This document shows, piece after piece, positions 54,701-62,440 of a stretch of 64,000 bases of DNA. This stretch comes from Bernardetiaceae bacterium (GTDB lineage Bacteria > Bacteroidota > Bacteroidia > Cytophagales > Thermoflexibacteraceae). The stretch spans positions 1 to 64,000 of the forward strand of contig JANWWZ010000013.1 of assembly GCA_025057115.1 (NCBI GenBank), written 5' to 3'. Each line of letters begins with the position of its first letter. Within the stretch, counting starts at the first letter, position 1. The position numbers were made by a program, and so were the translations under genes. A model generated the notes under the pieces. The model saw only the letters and a program-made list of their open reading frames with translations, was not told the origin of the DNA and ran no database searches.

Positions 54701-55734
54701 ACTACATCTAAAGCAGCTTTTTTTTGGCAAACTACCAGTAGGCGCTTACCAGATGAAATAGCATCAGCAATTAAATTGACTATCAACTGGGATTTGCCCG
54801 TACCTGGAGGACCTTGTACTACTAATGACTGCCCGCTCTTAACAAGTTGCAAGGCTTGGTATTGTGCCGCGTCTACTGGGTAAGGAGTTATCAATTCTTC
54901 CTCCTTTGGAGAGCGAAAGGTTGTATTTTTGTTAAAAAAATCTTCTAAGTCTAAAATATGGTTGTCGGCCAGTAGCGCATCGTAATCAGGGGCAAGGTAG
55001 GAATCTGCTTGGGGGAACTGACCTAGCACCGCCTCGGGCATGAGCTTTAGTCTGCCTGTGGCAGTAGTTAATTCTAATTCTCTCTTGGTAAATGTTTGAA
55101 AAGGCAACAGTTGGCTGCTAAAATTATCTGCATTGAAGTGCAATTCTAACCCTGAGTTGTTGATAAGGTGATAAAGTTGAGTTAAAAAGACCAGCACATC
55201 TTCGGCAGGAGGGTGGAAAGTCCATTCGTTGAGTAATTCGTTGAGAGGTTGTTCGTTGTGATGAGCATATGCAAGAAGAAAAGTTTTGTTGAATGTTACG
55301 GGTATATCAGGGCGGGGTTGAATTATCCAATTGTTTCGCTCAATAGTTAGCTGCACGGGAAACAACAACAAGGGACAGCGGACCAATACCTCATTGTTAA
55401 ATCTGCCTTGTATAAAAGGGTAGCCTATGCAGAGATGTTCCGCGCCTTGTTCTTCTAAGAGCATTTCAGTGGTGCGCTGGAGTTGTTTGAGTTGATAACT
55501 AAGGCGATTGCTAGCCGCATCCCAAGCATCCGTCACAGGACAGACCACTATGCGGTTTTTTCCTGTTACCAGTTGCGAAAGGATTTCAAAAGGCGGTTTG
55601 CCGGCTGCGAAATTGAGTTGATGGAGATCTACCTGTTGCCCTGCATAAAGCCGCAACAATAGCAAAGAGCGATTATTGCTTGAAAGATTAGTAAGGCGTT
55701 GTTTAAAAACTTGCAATAACCTTTTGATAGCCAC
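51784..55734 (-). CDS. Superfamily 1 helicase, COG1112/DUF4011 type
   Basis: A 1316-residue protein. Residues 9-28 (VFKQRLTNLSSNNRSLLLLR) resemble the DUF4011 N-terminal motif. Helicase motif I GPPGTGKS is at 308-315, a long helical insert (about 385-900) follows, motif II is VVFDEASQC, motif III GDDKQLPPF, then TKHYRSR and motif VI LNVAITRAREKI. The last ~70 residues (FADLIAIDPQGNPTKLILTDD, ARD, GWQLEFAFSRNWWKG) look like the MTES_1575-type nuclease domain found at the end of this family, but without a convincing catalytic Glu-x-Asp. Some COG1112 helicases belong to phage-defence systems; here the neighbours are housekeeping genes. Confidence 0.88.
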   Translation of the reverse strand: MAIKRLLQVFKQRLTNLSSNNRSLLLLRLYAGQQVDLHQLNFAAGKPPFEILSQLVTGKNRIVVCPVTDAWDAASNRLSYQLKQLQRTTEMLLEEQGAEHLCIGYPFIQGRFNNEVLVRCPLLLFPVQLTIERNNWIIQPRPDIPVTFNKTFLLAYAHHNEQPLNELLNEWTFHPPAEDVLVFLTQLYHLINNSGLELHFNADNFSSQLLPFQTFTKRELELTTATGRLKLMPEAVLGQFPQADSYLAPDYDALLADNHILDLEDFFNKNTTFRSPKEEELITPYPVDAAQYQALQLVKSGQSLVVQGPPGTGKSQLIVNLIADAISSGKRLLVVCQKKAALDVVYQRLQEKELHLFAALVHDFQQDRPRIYSHIAAQIQQVQQKHRQQIDISILQHERRFVAISRRIAALEEELEEFRRALYDESLCGISAKTLYLTSSPCQPYVIFNQQLRSYFDAQQAARFLPWLQRYVAYARRTQAPESLWRERFSFAGKNIADLHQFTTLLKEVPHQVAALKETLRNCPLTKQFANKTWQEVFHLCHSVEEIKIRLLPFAKCARWQQYNAVALQWLEANDALLPEDFLQKATALLTALRPIQQWHLSAGEIPIATQLLQAYLRDQQHGLGKIKWLFSTSKKQIHQWLLLHHLPRSTHGATALLHKIAAYRKACQIKEELERALPFLPYPTDWNFHNWEIFFERTRQYCQLLDSWKNFSSNWLKDFDISTTEWYSLPEQLQQMAEIFRHLIAWQSKWSSCLTPAQQELLWQSPEKASLMAEQLEALFEDLCAIDTLQLQLNHNEQEAINLLSAYKPDNPDSWVSIFDNSWRISWLLYLEECFPILRKASSEALLQAASELQELLVEKEQLSLPIARWRAWERAFSNLEYNRLHHLVSYRNLLHQVSKKRNIWSLRKLISVHWEELANLIPCWLVSPESASALFPMQTLFDIVVFDEASQCFAEKGIPAMYRGKQVVIVGDDKQLPPFDLYRLRWEVISPEEEVAPELEIESLLDLGKRYLPQVILTKHYRSRYPELIHFSNQHFYQNKLQLLPYRHDWQPNSKPIHFVKVEGIWEKQTNRIEAEKVLQIVSNQLEQEPTKTIGIITFNVHQQELILDLLEQSGLVIPPSLFVKNIENVQGDERDCIIFSIGYAPSSSGKFQLHFGSLNQSKGENRLNVAITRAREKIIIVSSIYPQQLQTHQATHPGPHLLRAYLQYAYSVASGKFELQKATAEPVTENTLAACLQKTAKHLQNGFPFADLIAIDPQGNPTKLILTDDFNMLRAISARDIFALQPLHFKHKGWQLEFAFSRNWWKGSTFNMS

Positions 55735-55776
55735 TTTGGGTAATTCTTTCAGTAGCTTCCTTGACCGAAAGGTACT

Positions 55777-56574
55777 TTAGGGCGAATTCACTTCGTTATT
55801 TTGAGGGCAAAAGTATTGAGCCATCTCGTTTTTGGTGTAGTCTTTTCTATGATAGGTGCGGAACCAACTGTTGATTTTTATTTGCAGTACGCCAAAAAAG
55901 GCTTCGCGGAAAATTTTGGTGGACATTTTGGACTCGCCTTTTTCGCGATCCTTGAAAATAATAGGCACTTCCTTGATCTTAAAGCCCAATTTCCAAGCGT
56001 TAAACTTCATTTCGATTTGGAAAGCGTAGCCTATGAAGCGAATGCGGTCTAAATCGATATTTTCCAGTACGGTGCGGCGATAGCATTTAAAACCTGCAGT
56101 GGTATCCATAATAGGCATGCCAGTAACTAATCTTACGTAAGTACTGGCAAAATACGACATGAGCACCCTGCCGATGGGCCAGTTAATAACTGTAACACCA
56201 TTGATGTAACGAGAGCCTATAGCAAGGTCGTAACCCTCATATGCACAAGCGTGATAGAGACGCGGAATATCTGCAGGATTGTGAGAAAAATCGGCATCCA
56301 TTTCAAAAATGTATTCGTAATGGCGTGCAAGGGCGTACTTAAATCCATGAATGTATGCCGTTCCAAGCCCTAGTTTGCCTTTTCGCTCTTGTAGGTGCAA
56401 CCTTCCTGGAAATTCTATTTGTAGCAATTTTACTTTTTCCGCCGTGCCATCAGGGGAGCCATCGTCTATAATCAGCAAGTCAGGTTGAAAACTTAGCCCC
56501 ATGATGGCCCGAACCATGGGCTCTATATTGTCAATTTCGTTGTAAGTAGGAATGATAATCAGCGAGTCAGACAC
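55777..56574 (-). CDS. Family 2 glycosyltransferase, dolichol/polyprenol-phosphate mannosyltransferase type
   Basis: A 265-residue GT-A enzyme of the DPM1 type: IIPTYNEIDNIEPMV, IIDDGSPDGTAEKV, the metal-binding EMDADFSHNPADIP, and AIGSRYINGVTVINWP. TAGFKCYRR and the amphipathic C-terminal part follow. It would transfer mannose (from GDP-mannose) or another sugar to a polyprenyl phosphate at the membrane. There is no C-terminal transmembrane domain. GDP-mannose could come from ManC at 4.9 kb. Between DUF3276 and the helicase on the same strand. Confidence 0.92.
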   Translation of the reverse strand: MSDSLIIIPTYNEIDNIEPMVRAIMGLSFQPDLLIIDDGSPDGTAEKVKLLQIEFPGRLHLQERKGKLGLGTAYIHGFKYALARHYEYIFEMDADFSHNPADIPRLYHACAYEGYDLAIGSRYINGVTVINWPIGRVLMSYFASTYVRLVTGMPIMDTTAGFKCYRRTVLENIDLDRIRFIGYAFQIEMKFNAWKLGFKIKEVPIIFKDREKGESKMSTKIFREAFFGVLQIKINSWFRTYHRKDYTKNEMAQYFCPQNNEVNSP

Positions 56575-56656
56575 GTTCTTGGCAATTTTTGATGTGAAAG
56601 AAAAACAGTTCTGGCAATATATGCCGAACTGTTAAGCATGTTTATTGCTCAAAGGA

Positions 56657-57019
56657 TTAATCCCACTTGAGCCCTTCTTCTGGAAAACCATCGAAGGACT
56701 CTTCTACTTCATTGTGCTCAAACTGACTAAAATCCACATCGGGCATTAAATCGTTCTTAATGCGCTCTATAGCTTGATTTAAAGCCTCAGTGAACTTGAA
56801 GAAATCTTCTTTGTAGAGGAAAATTTTGTGCTTGTCGAACACGAAACCGTTGGGTGTTAAACGTCTTTTGCTCTCGGTAATGGTAATGTAGTAGTCATTG
56901 CCACGAGTGGATCGGATGTCGAAAAAGTAGGTTCTTTTTCCAGCCCTAATGCGTTGAGAGTAGATTTCTCCGCTTTCTTTAAACTCTTCCACGTTCCGAT
57001 TAATTTGGTTTGCAGTCAA
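56657..57019 (-). CDS. DUF3276 / PUR-alpha-like nucleic-acid-binding protein
   Basis: A 120-residue protein of the Bacteroidota/spirochaete PUR family. GEIYSQRIRAGKRTYFFDIRSTRGNDYYITITESKRR forms the beta sheet, and FVFDKHKIFLYKEDFFKFTEALNQAIERI the following strand and helix. Borrelia BpuR of this family binds DNA and RNA. An acidic C-terminal tail is typical. It opens a leftward set with the GT2 and helicase genes and overlaps nothing of DoxX in its real reading frame. Confidence 0.9.
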   Translation of the reverse strand: MTANQINRNVEEFKESGEIYSQRIRAGKRTYFFDIRSTRGNDYYITITESKRRLTPNGFVFDKHKIFLYKEDFFKFTEALNQAIERIKNDLMPDVDFSQFEHNEVEESFDGFPEEGLKWD

Positions 57020-57099
57020 AGTTAGGATTTTATTGCGTTATACAAAAAAATGAAGGCAAAAAAGTCCATCTGTTAGTTTTTTTCTTCAACTTCAGTCCC

Positions 57100-57489
57100 A
57101 TGAAGAGGGAATGGAAAGGGATTCGGCGGCATATTTTCCGCACCTTGTTAGCATCTTTTTTAGTACTTGCGGGCATTAATCACTTTGTCATGCCAGAATT
57201 TTACTATCCGTTAATTCCAGATTATCTGCCTTTTCCGGCGTGGATCAACGGCATAGCAGGAATTTCAGAGATAGGATTAGGCTCGTTACTTTTAATAGCT
57301 CCTCTGCGCCGATGGGCAGTAGGAGGCATTATTGCTATGTTGATCGCTTTTGTGCCAGCTCATATTTACTTCATTCAAATAGGCGCTTGTGTGGAAAATG
57401 GTTTATGTGTGCCCCTATGGGTAGCATGGGTGCGTTTAATACTGATTCATCCGCTACTAATTGCTTGGGCATGGTATGTGCGCAAGTGA
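57100..57489 (+). CDS. DoxX-like membrane protein
   Basis: A 129-residue protein with four transmembrane segments. It begins MKREWKGIRRHIFRTLLASFLVLAGINHFVMPEFYYPLIPDYLP, characteristic of DoxX-like family members (AGINHFxxPxFY). GISEIGLGSLLLIAPLRRWA follows. The function is not established. A longer frame from 57010 is not supported by the family. The stop lies 3 bases from the convergent hutH stop. Confidence 0.85.
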   Translation: MKREWKGIRRHIFRTLLASFLVLAGINHFVMPEFYYPLIPDYLPFPAWINGIAGISEIGLGSLLLIAPLRRWAVGGIIAMLIAFVPAHIYFIQIGACVENGLCVPLWVAWVRLILIHPLLIAWAWYVRK

Positions 57490-57492
57490 TAA

Positions 57493-59052
57493 CTAAAACG
57501 AAAACAAGTCTTCCCAAGGACTGGCTAAAGGAATGCCGTGAAGAGTAGCTGCTTCCTGGGTAGCGCGTACAAGCATTTTTTGACGCACTAGAGCTTGTGC
57601 TTGCAAAATATCATTGTAAAATAAGCGGTCGTTTTCTGCATGGTCTATTCGGCTGCGCACCAGTTCGTGGCATGCTTCTAACAAAGGCGTAGATCGCAAT
57701 GGACGGCGAAAATCAAATGCTTGCGCAGCACAAAGCAATTCAATAGCTAAAATGTTCTCTAAATTTTCAATTACTTGTAAAGCCTTGCGAGCACTGATGC
57801 TGCCCATGCTCACATGGTCTTCCTGACCTAAAGAAGTAGGAATGCTATCAGCACTTGCTGGAAAACACAACGACTTATTTTCACTCACTAGCGCAGCAGC
57901 AGTATATTGCGGAATCATAAAACCTGAATTAATGCCCGTGTTGCGCATCAAAAGTTTTGGCAAACCTGCAGGTCCTTCTAGCAGTAAGTAAGTGCGTCTT
58001 TCTGAAATATTTCCTAGCTCGGCTGCGGCTAGGGTGGCGTAGTCTAAGGGCAAGGCTAGTAGCTGTCCATGAAAATTGCCTCCGCTAACAGCTTGTTTAT
58101 TGTCCAAAATAATTGGATTATCGGTAACAGAATTAATTTCAGTGATGACTAAATCTTTCAAATGCAGCCAAGCATTCCGCGAAGCACCATGTACTTGAGG
58201 CATGCAGCGAATGGAGTAGGGGTCTTGCACTCTTCCACAATGAGCATGAGAAGCCACCATAGGGGAATCTTTAAGCAGGGTGCGCAATCGATAAGCAACG
58301 TGTTGGGCTCCAATGAAGGCACGCAATTGGTGCAACTGCTCTTCAAAAGGGCTTACGGACCCTAGAGCACCTTCTAAAGTCATAGCACCGATGATATCTG
58401 CATTTTCTAGACAGTTATGTAGCCTTTCTAGTACTTTGACGGCATGAGCGGCAATAAATTGCGTACCGTTGATCAATGCCAATCCTTCTTTGGCTTGCAA
58501 CTGCAACGGTGCAAGTTGCATTATTTGCAGCCATTCTTCGGCAGGGATGGTTTTTCCTTTCCAAAGCACATGACCCAGTCCTATTAAAGGCAAAAACAAG
58601 TGAGCCAGAGGCGCCAAATCTCCTGATGCGCCTACAGAGCCTTGTGAAGGAACTACTGGAATGGCTTCTTGATCGATGTGCAATAAAATCCGCTCTATCA
58701 CTTGCATGGAAACCCCTGAAAAACCCATAGCAAGGGAATGAGCTTTTAAAACCAACATTAACTTAACTATCTCAGCAGGCAAGGGACTGCCTACTCCTAC
58801 GCTATGGCTGCGCAGTAGATTAAATTGTAACAAAGCAGTTTGCTGAGGGGAAATAATGGTAGTACAAAGCGGACCCAATCCAGTATTAACGCCGTACACC
58901 GCTTGCTGTCCCATTGCCATCTGTTGTATAGCTCGATGGCAGGCTTCTATCTTTTCACCAGCAGTAGGGGAAATGATTCCTTTGCGCACCCCTGCTGCAA
59001 TTTCTAAGGCAATAGAGGGCGTTAGAGTATCTTCACCAAAGCGAAATAACAT
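57493..59052 (-). CDS. hutH: Histidine ammonia-lyase (or related aromatic amino acid lyase)
   Basis: HutH eliminates ammonia from histidine to give urocanate. The 519-residue product contains Tyr53 in YGVNTGLGPL and the ASG triad at 142-144 (GSVGASGDLAPLAH) that cyclises to the MIO cofactor. RVQDPYSIRCMPQVHGASR, NPIILDNKQAVSGGNFHGQ, and the QEDHVSMGSISARK region are present. No other hut genes are linked, so histidine use as a nutrient is not proven, and a related lyase (Phe or Tyr) cannot be fully excluded. The start MLFRFGED is preferred to an ATG seven codons upstream. Confidence 0.94.
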   Translation of the reverse strand: MLFRFGEDTLTPSIALEIAAGVRKGIISPTAGEKIEACHRAIQQMAMGQQAVYGVNTGLGPLCTTIISPQQTALLQFNLLRSHSVGVGSPLPAEIVKLMLVLKAHSLAMGFSGVSMQVIERILLHIDQEAIPVVPSQGSVGASGDLAPLAHLFLPLIGLGHVLWKGKTIPAEEWLQIMQLAPLQLQAKEGLALINGTQFIAAHAVKVLERLHNCLENADIIGAMTLEGALGSVSPFEEQLHQLRAFIGAQHVAYRLRTLLKDSPMVASHAHCGRVQDPYSIRCMPQVHGASRNAWLHLKDLVITEINSVTDNPIILDNKQAVSGGNFHGQLLALPLDYATLAAAELGNISERRTYLLLEGPAGLPKLLMRNTGINSGFMIPQYTAAALVSENKSLCFPASADSIPTSLGQEDHVSMGSISARKALQVIENLENILAIELLCAAQAFDFRRPLRSTPLLEACHELVRSRIDHAENDRLFYNDILQAQALVRQKMLVRATQEAATLHGIPLASPWEDLFSF

Positions 59053-59118
59053 AGCGAATTTAATGTTTAACAAGAGAAAAAAGTTGGCAAAAATAGGCTC
59101 AAAACCAGAAAGAGAGGC

Positions 59119-59126
59119 TAAATTTG
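59119..59126 (+). promoter_or_regulatory. Candidate -7 element for the small basic protein
   Basis: TAAATTTG matches TAnnTTTG exactly, 27 bases before the small gene's ATG. No TTG lies at the right distance upstream. Confidence 0.3.
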
Positions 59127-59153
59127 CAACTCATTGAAAAATGAGGTGTTATC

Positions 59154-59312
59154 ATGGCTATTACTAGACTTAAGCGAAAAGATCGCCGCAATGCAAGCAA
59201 TGCAAAAAGGCGCATCGCGAATATTAAACTACTTACTAAATTGCCACCCATCAAAAAAGTGGACATAGAAGCTATCAAAGCATCGTTTGCAGCGAAGAAA
59301 GCCCAACAATGA
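59154..59312 (+). CDS. Small basic protein (52 residues)
   Basis: An ATG at 59154 opens a 52-codon frame beginning MAITRLKRKDRRNASNAKRR and rich in Lys, Arg and Ala. It later has PPIKKVDIEAIKASFAAKKA. A promoter-like element lies just before it and a strong terminator 7 bases after it, so this is a short complete transcription unit. The sequence resembles a small basic protein conserved in Bacteroidota whose function I do not know; an RNA- or ribosome-binding role fits its composition. Confidence 0.7.
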   Translation: MAITRLKRKDRRNASNAKRRIANIKLLTKLPPIKKVDIEAIKASFAAKKAQQ

Positions 59313-59319
59313 AAACACT

Positions 59320-59344
59320 CCCGACAAAGTTGTCGGGTTTTTTT
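59320..59344 (+). terminator. Rho-independent terminator
   Basis: CCCGACA pairs with TGTCGGG around a 4-base loop (AAGT) and is followed by seven T residues. It lies 7 bases after the small basic gene. Confidence 0.85.
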
Positions 59345-59405
59345 GTCATTTCTCTCTTGCTCGCCAAATTGATTCTTCATTAGCACTATTTTCTAACTTT
59401 ACAAG

Positions 59406-60194
59406 GTGAGAAAGGTTGTTTACAATGGGCTCAATGGCATTGGCAAGGCAGGGCGAGTCGGAAATGTGTTTCTAATCTTACTCATTTGTGCAAATGCTGT
59501 AGTAATTGTATTAGAGTCCGAGCCAGCACTTAAAGAAACTTATGGCAATTTTTTTCACTACTTTGACTTGTGTTCAGTAGCCTTATTTTCCGCAGAGTAC
59601 CTCTTGCGCCTTTGGACTGTGGTAGAAAATCCCACCTATCGCCATCCCTTTTTTGGTAGGGTGCGCTACTTGGTTACTCCCATAGCAATCATAGATTTGC
59701 TTGCTGTATTGCCTTTCTACCTGCACCTGACCAATTTGTTCGACTTGCGCATATTGCGCATTTTGAGGGTATTAAGTATTTTCCGACTTTTTAAGATTAT
59801 GCGCTATATGAGGGCTTTAAGCCTAATTACCAAAGTGCTAAGGGAACGCAAAGAAGGGTTAATCATTTCCACCATTTTGATGTTTTTCATGCTTTTGATT
59901 ACCTCCGCTTTGATGTATTACGTAGAACATCAAGTCCAACCCGAAAAGTTTTCTAGCATTCTTCGCACCATGTGGTGGGGTATTATAACTTTAACTACTG
60001 TTGGGTATGGAGACATGTACCCCATCACAGGCTTAGGCAAATTACTAGGAGGACTGATTGCCGTCATTGGTGTAGGGCTTTTTGCCTTGCCAGCGGGTCT
60101 GATAGCCTCAGGCTTTTCAGAAGAGCTTAGCAAAGTTGCTGATAGGAAAAAAATCACATGCCCTCATTGTGGCAAAGAAATTATAATTGAATAA
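59406..60194 (+). CDS. Voltage-gated potassium channel
   Basis: A 262-residue six-transmembrane channel subunit. S1-S3 occupy roughly residues 20-105; an arginine-patterned S4 (LRILRILRVLSIFRLFKIMRYMR) covers about 114-136; and the selectivity filter TTVGYGD is at 197-203, before the inner helix. The start is GTG; no better ATG fits. After the last helix comes a short cytoplasmic tail ending in CPHCGKEIIIE, a single CxxC pair. The protein should conduct K+ across the inner membrane as a tetramer. Confidence 0.93.
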   Translation: MRKVVYNGLNGIGKAGRVGNVFLILLICANAVVIVLESEPALKETYGNFFHYFDLCSVALFSAEYLLRLWTVVENPTYRHPFFGRVRYLVTPIAIIDLLAVLPFYLHLTNLFDLRILRILRVLSIFRLFKIMRYMRALSLITKVLRERKEGLIISTILMFFMLLITSALMYYVEHQVQPEKFSSILRTMWWGIITLTTVGYGDMYPITGLGKLLGGLIAVIGVGLFALPAGLIASGFSEELSKVADRKKITCPHCGKEIIIE

Positions 60195-60691
60195 CCTCCG
60201 AAACTTATTGCCAGCTCAAGAGAGACGCTTACGCTATTGCCTAATTTTTATAAAGTCATTTTTTGCCGTTGTTCGCCTCTTTACGAATGCTGCGCTTTGT
60301 TCATGTCTTGAAAGACAACCCAACAGCATGGCTGCGAGCATTTTCTTTGGAAAGAGTAAAATATAATTGCGCTTTTTCGGTTCATTCTTACTTTTTGCGC
60401 TTTTAATCCAAGGAGTTGTTTGTAACAGCTAGGAGAGGAAAACTCTACACCAAGCCGAGTTGGCTAAAAAATCAACAAAAGACATGTTAAACTTACGCGT
60501 GAAAAAAATATTGAAAATTGGTTTTGATGTGCAAATTTTTGGCAGTTGGAGCTTTGGCGACAAAATGAAAAATTGCATTCAACTTTTGTCAATCAAAATT
60601 TATAATGCCCGTGATTTTCTGCTCCATTGTGCATTTGCTATAACTTTGCCGACCTCAGCGTAGTCTGTTCCAACACAAGAAAAGGCGAACG
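60195..60691. other. Intergenic region without a recognised gene (about 500 bases)
   Basis: Between the channel and transaldolase genes. The only open frame of note (about 67 codons from a non-ATG start near 60460) has no family resemblance and overlaps the candidate promoter at 60641. No tRNA, riboswitch, strong hairpin or repeat was seen. AT-rich stretches around 60355-60400 and 60590-60610 may be regulatory. Confidence 0.5.
60641..60648 (+). promoter_or_regulatory. Candidate -7 element for the transaldolase-CBS gene
   Basis: TAACTTTG matches TAnnTTTG, 43 bases before the ATG at 60692. The upstream partner is weak (ATTTTC near 60614). Confidence 0.4.
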
Positions 60692-61705
60692 ATGGAACTT
60701 TATTTAGATTCTGTTGATTTTCGGGAGATTGAACAAGCAATGAAACTGGGCTTCGTAGCTGGACTGACTACCACGCCCACCTTTATGCATCGCGAAGGTA
60801 TTACCGATATTGACGGTACCATTTTGAAACTCTCGCGCATGGTGCCTATTCTTCAGGTGGAAGCTCTTGGAGAAACGGCAGATGCTATTTGTGCAGAAGC
60901 TAAACGCCTGCTGTCATTGGGTTTAGATCCTCAAAAAACGGTTTTCAAAATTCCCGTTTCTCTTGAGGGCGTGACTGCTTGCAAACGTCTCACAACTGAA
61001 GGGATTAGAGTCAATATTCATTTAGTGTATACCCTACAGCAGGCTTACATGGCAATGGCTGCTGGGGCTACTTACATTTGTCCTCTCGTAGGGCGGCTTC
61101 AGGATCAAGGTCATGACGCGCTAGCGCTCATAGAGCAGTGCGTAAAAGCTGTTAATTATTATGGCTATAGCTCTAAGATTATGTTTTCCTCTGTTCGGCA
61201 CGCCGAGCATGTGCGCAATGCCATCAACTTAGGCGTTCATGCTTGTACTGTGCCGTGGAAGGTGATGAAGGCACTTACAGAAAACAACTTCACTACCTTA
61301 GGAACGCAACAATTTATAGAACATACCAAACTTATTACCTTGCGGGTAAAAGATATCATGAACGGAGAAAATCCAATAGTGCAAGCCCATCAAACGGTAA
61401 TGGAAGCATTAGTAGTGATGACAAAAGCAGGATTTGGCGCAGTTACGGTAGTGAATGAGGATGGCACGGTAAAAGGAGTGTTCACTGATGGCGATTTGCG
61501 TCGCACTCTAGAGCGCGGCGAGGATATTTTGCACAAAAAAATGAGCGAACTTTCCTATAAACAACCCATCACCATTGCCCCGCAAGCTCTTTTATTCGAA
61601 GCAGCCGAAATGTTTAAAAAAACACAAGTGGACACTATTGTAGTGGCTGACAACAACCGACCTTTAGGAATGATTGACGTGCAAGATATTGTAAAACTGA
61701 GCTAA
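60692..61705 (+). CDS. Transaldolase-fold protein fused to a CBS domain pair
   Basis: A 337-residue fusion. Residues 1-215 are a small transaldolase/fructose-6-phosphate-aldolase-like barrel: MELYLDSVDFREIEQAM, GLTTTPTFM, the Schiff-base lysine Lys86 in VFKIPVS, and GATYICPLVGRLQDQGHD. Residues 219-337 are two CBS motifs. The first contains GVFTDGDLRR (262-271), and the layout closely follows the CBS pair of KdsD/KpsF arabinose-5-phosphate isomerases, where it follows an SIS domain. Barrel-plus-CBS is unusual. The next gene, 21 bases on, is KdsC-like, so a role in ulosonic-acid or pentose-phosphate metabolism is inferred. Confidence 0.85.
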   Translation: MELYLDSVDFREIEQAMKLGFVAGLTTTPTFMHREGITDIDGTILKLSRMVPILQVEALGETADAICAEAKRLLSLGLDPQKTVFKIPVSLEGVTACKRLTTEGIRVNIHLVYTLQQAYMAMAAGATYICPLVGRLQDQGHDALALIEQCVKAVNYYGYSSKIMFSSVRHAEHVRNAINLGVHACTVPWKVMKALTENNFTTLGTQQFIEHTKLITLRVKDIMNGENPIVQAHQTVMEALVVMTKAGFGAVTVVNEDGTVKGVFTDGDLRRTLERGEDILHKKMSELSYKQPITIAPQALLFEAAEMFKKTQVDTIVVADNNRPLGMIDVQDIVKLS

Positions 61706-61726
61706 CCCCGTATCGGTTTATGATGC

Positions 61727-62440
61727 ATGTTGCTTGAAGAAGTAGTTAAGTTGTTCGAAGCACTTGGAGGAGAGTTTTTCACTTGTCCCCAAGTGATACA
61801 AAGCCGTATTACTCAGCTCAAGGCCGTCATTTTTGATTGGGATGGCGTATTTAACAGCGGCACAAAGAGCAAGGAAATCGGCAGTTCCTTTGCAGAGCCC
61901 GATGCAGCAGGCACTAACTATCTTCGGTTAGGTTTATGGCTGCTTACTGGCGTTATGCCTAAAGTATTTATCATCACGGGTGAATACAATCTTTCGGCTT
62001 TTCAGTTAGCTCAACGCGAGCATTTTAATGGAGTTTGTTTTCGCTTTACTGAAAAAATGAAGGCATTGGAATGGCTTTCTCACTGCGAAAGCATCGCTCC
62101 TCAGACAACAGCTTTTGTCTTTGACGATGTGCTAGATCTGGCAATAGCCTCTACGTGTGTCTTGCGAATCATGGTAAGGCGAAGAGCTAGTCCATTGCTT
62201 GCTGCTTATGTAAAGCAAAACCATCTTGCTGATTACATAACTGGTTGCATGGGAGGAGAGCATGCTGTGCGGGAAACCTGTGAGTTAATTTTGGGACTCG
62301 GCAACTGCTATGAAAAAGTGCTCTACCACCGAATCAACTATTCAGAGCAATATCAACAGTTTTTAAGCGCCAAAAAATCCATCGTGCCGCGCTTTTTTAC
62401 TTGGCAGTGCGACAAAGTACAAGAAGTATTCCCCACCTAG
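61727..62440 (+). CDS. HAD phosphatase, KdsC-like
   Basis: A 237-residue HAD hydrolase. Motif I is AVIFDWDGVFNSG (Asp37, Asp39), motif II FIITGE (Thr84), motif III a Lys near 110, and motif IV VFDDVLDLAIA (Asp133, Asp134). The C-terminal HAVRETCELILGLG matches the conserved end of KdsC (KDO-8-phosphate phosphatase) and related NeuA-linked phosphatases. It is larger than KdsC (~170-190) because of an N-terminal ~30 residues and a C-terminal extension. Probably co-transcribed with the transaldolase-CBS gene. Its stop overlaps that of tatC (convergent) by 4 bases. Confidence 0.82.
   Translation: MLLEEVVKLFEALGGEFFTCPQVIQSRITQLKAVIFDWDGVFNSGTKSKEIGSSFAEPDAAGTNYLRLGLWLLTGVMPKVFIITGEYNLSAFQLAQREHFNGVCFRFTEKMKALEWLSHCESIAPQTTAFVFDDVLDLAIASTCVLRIMVRRRASPLLAAYVKQNHLADYITGCMGGEHAVRETCELILGLGNCYEKVLYHRINYSEQYQQFLSAKKSIVPRFFTWQCDKVQEVFPT

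Noticed and set aside
59088-59095. TATTTTTG on the minus strand as a hutH promoter
   Set aside because: The -7 fits but no -33 element is present at any plausible spacing.
60460-60663. 67-codon open frame between the K+ channel and transaldolase-CBS genes
   Set aside because: It starts at a non-ATG codon, has no domain or membrane pattern, and overlaps the likely promoter of the next gene.
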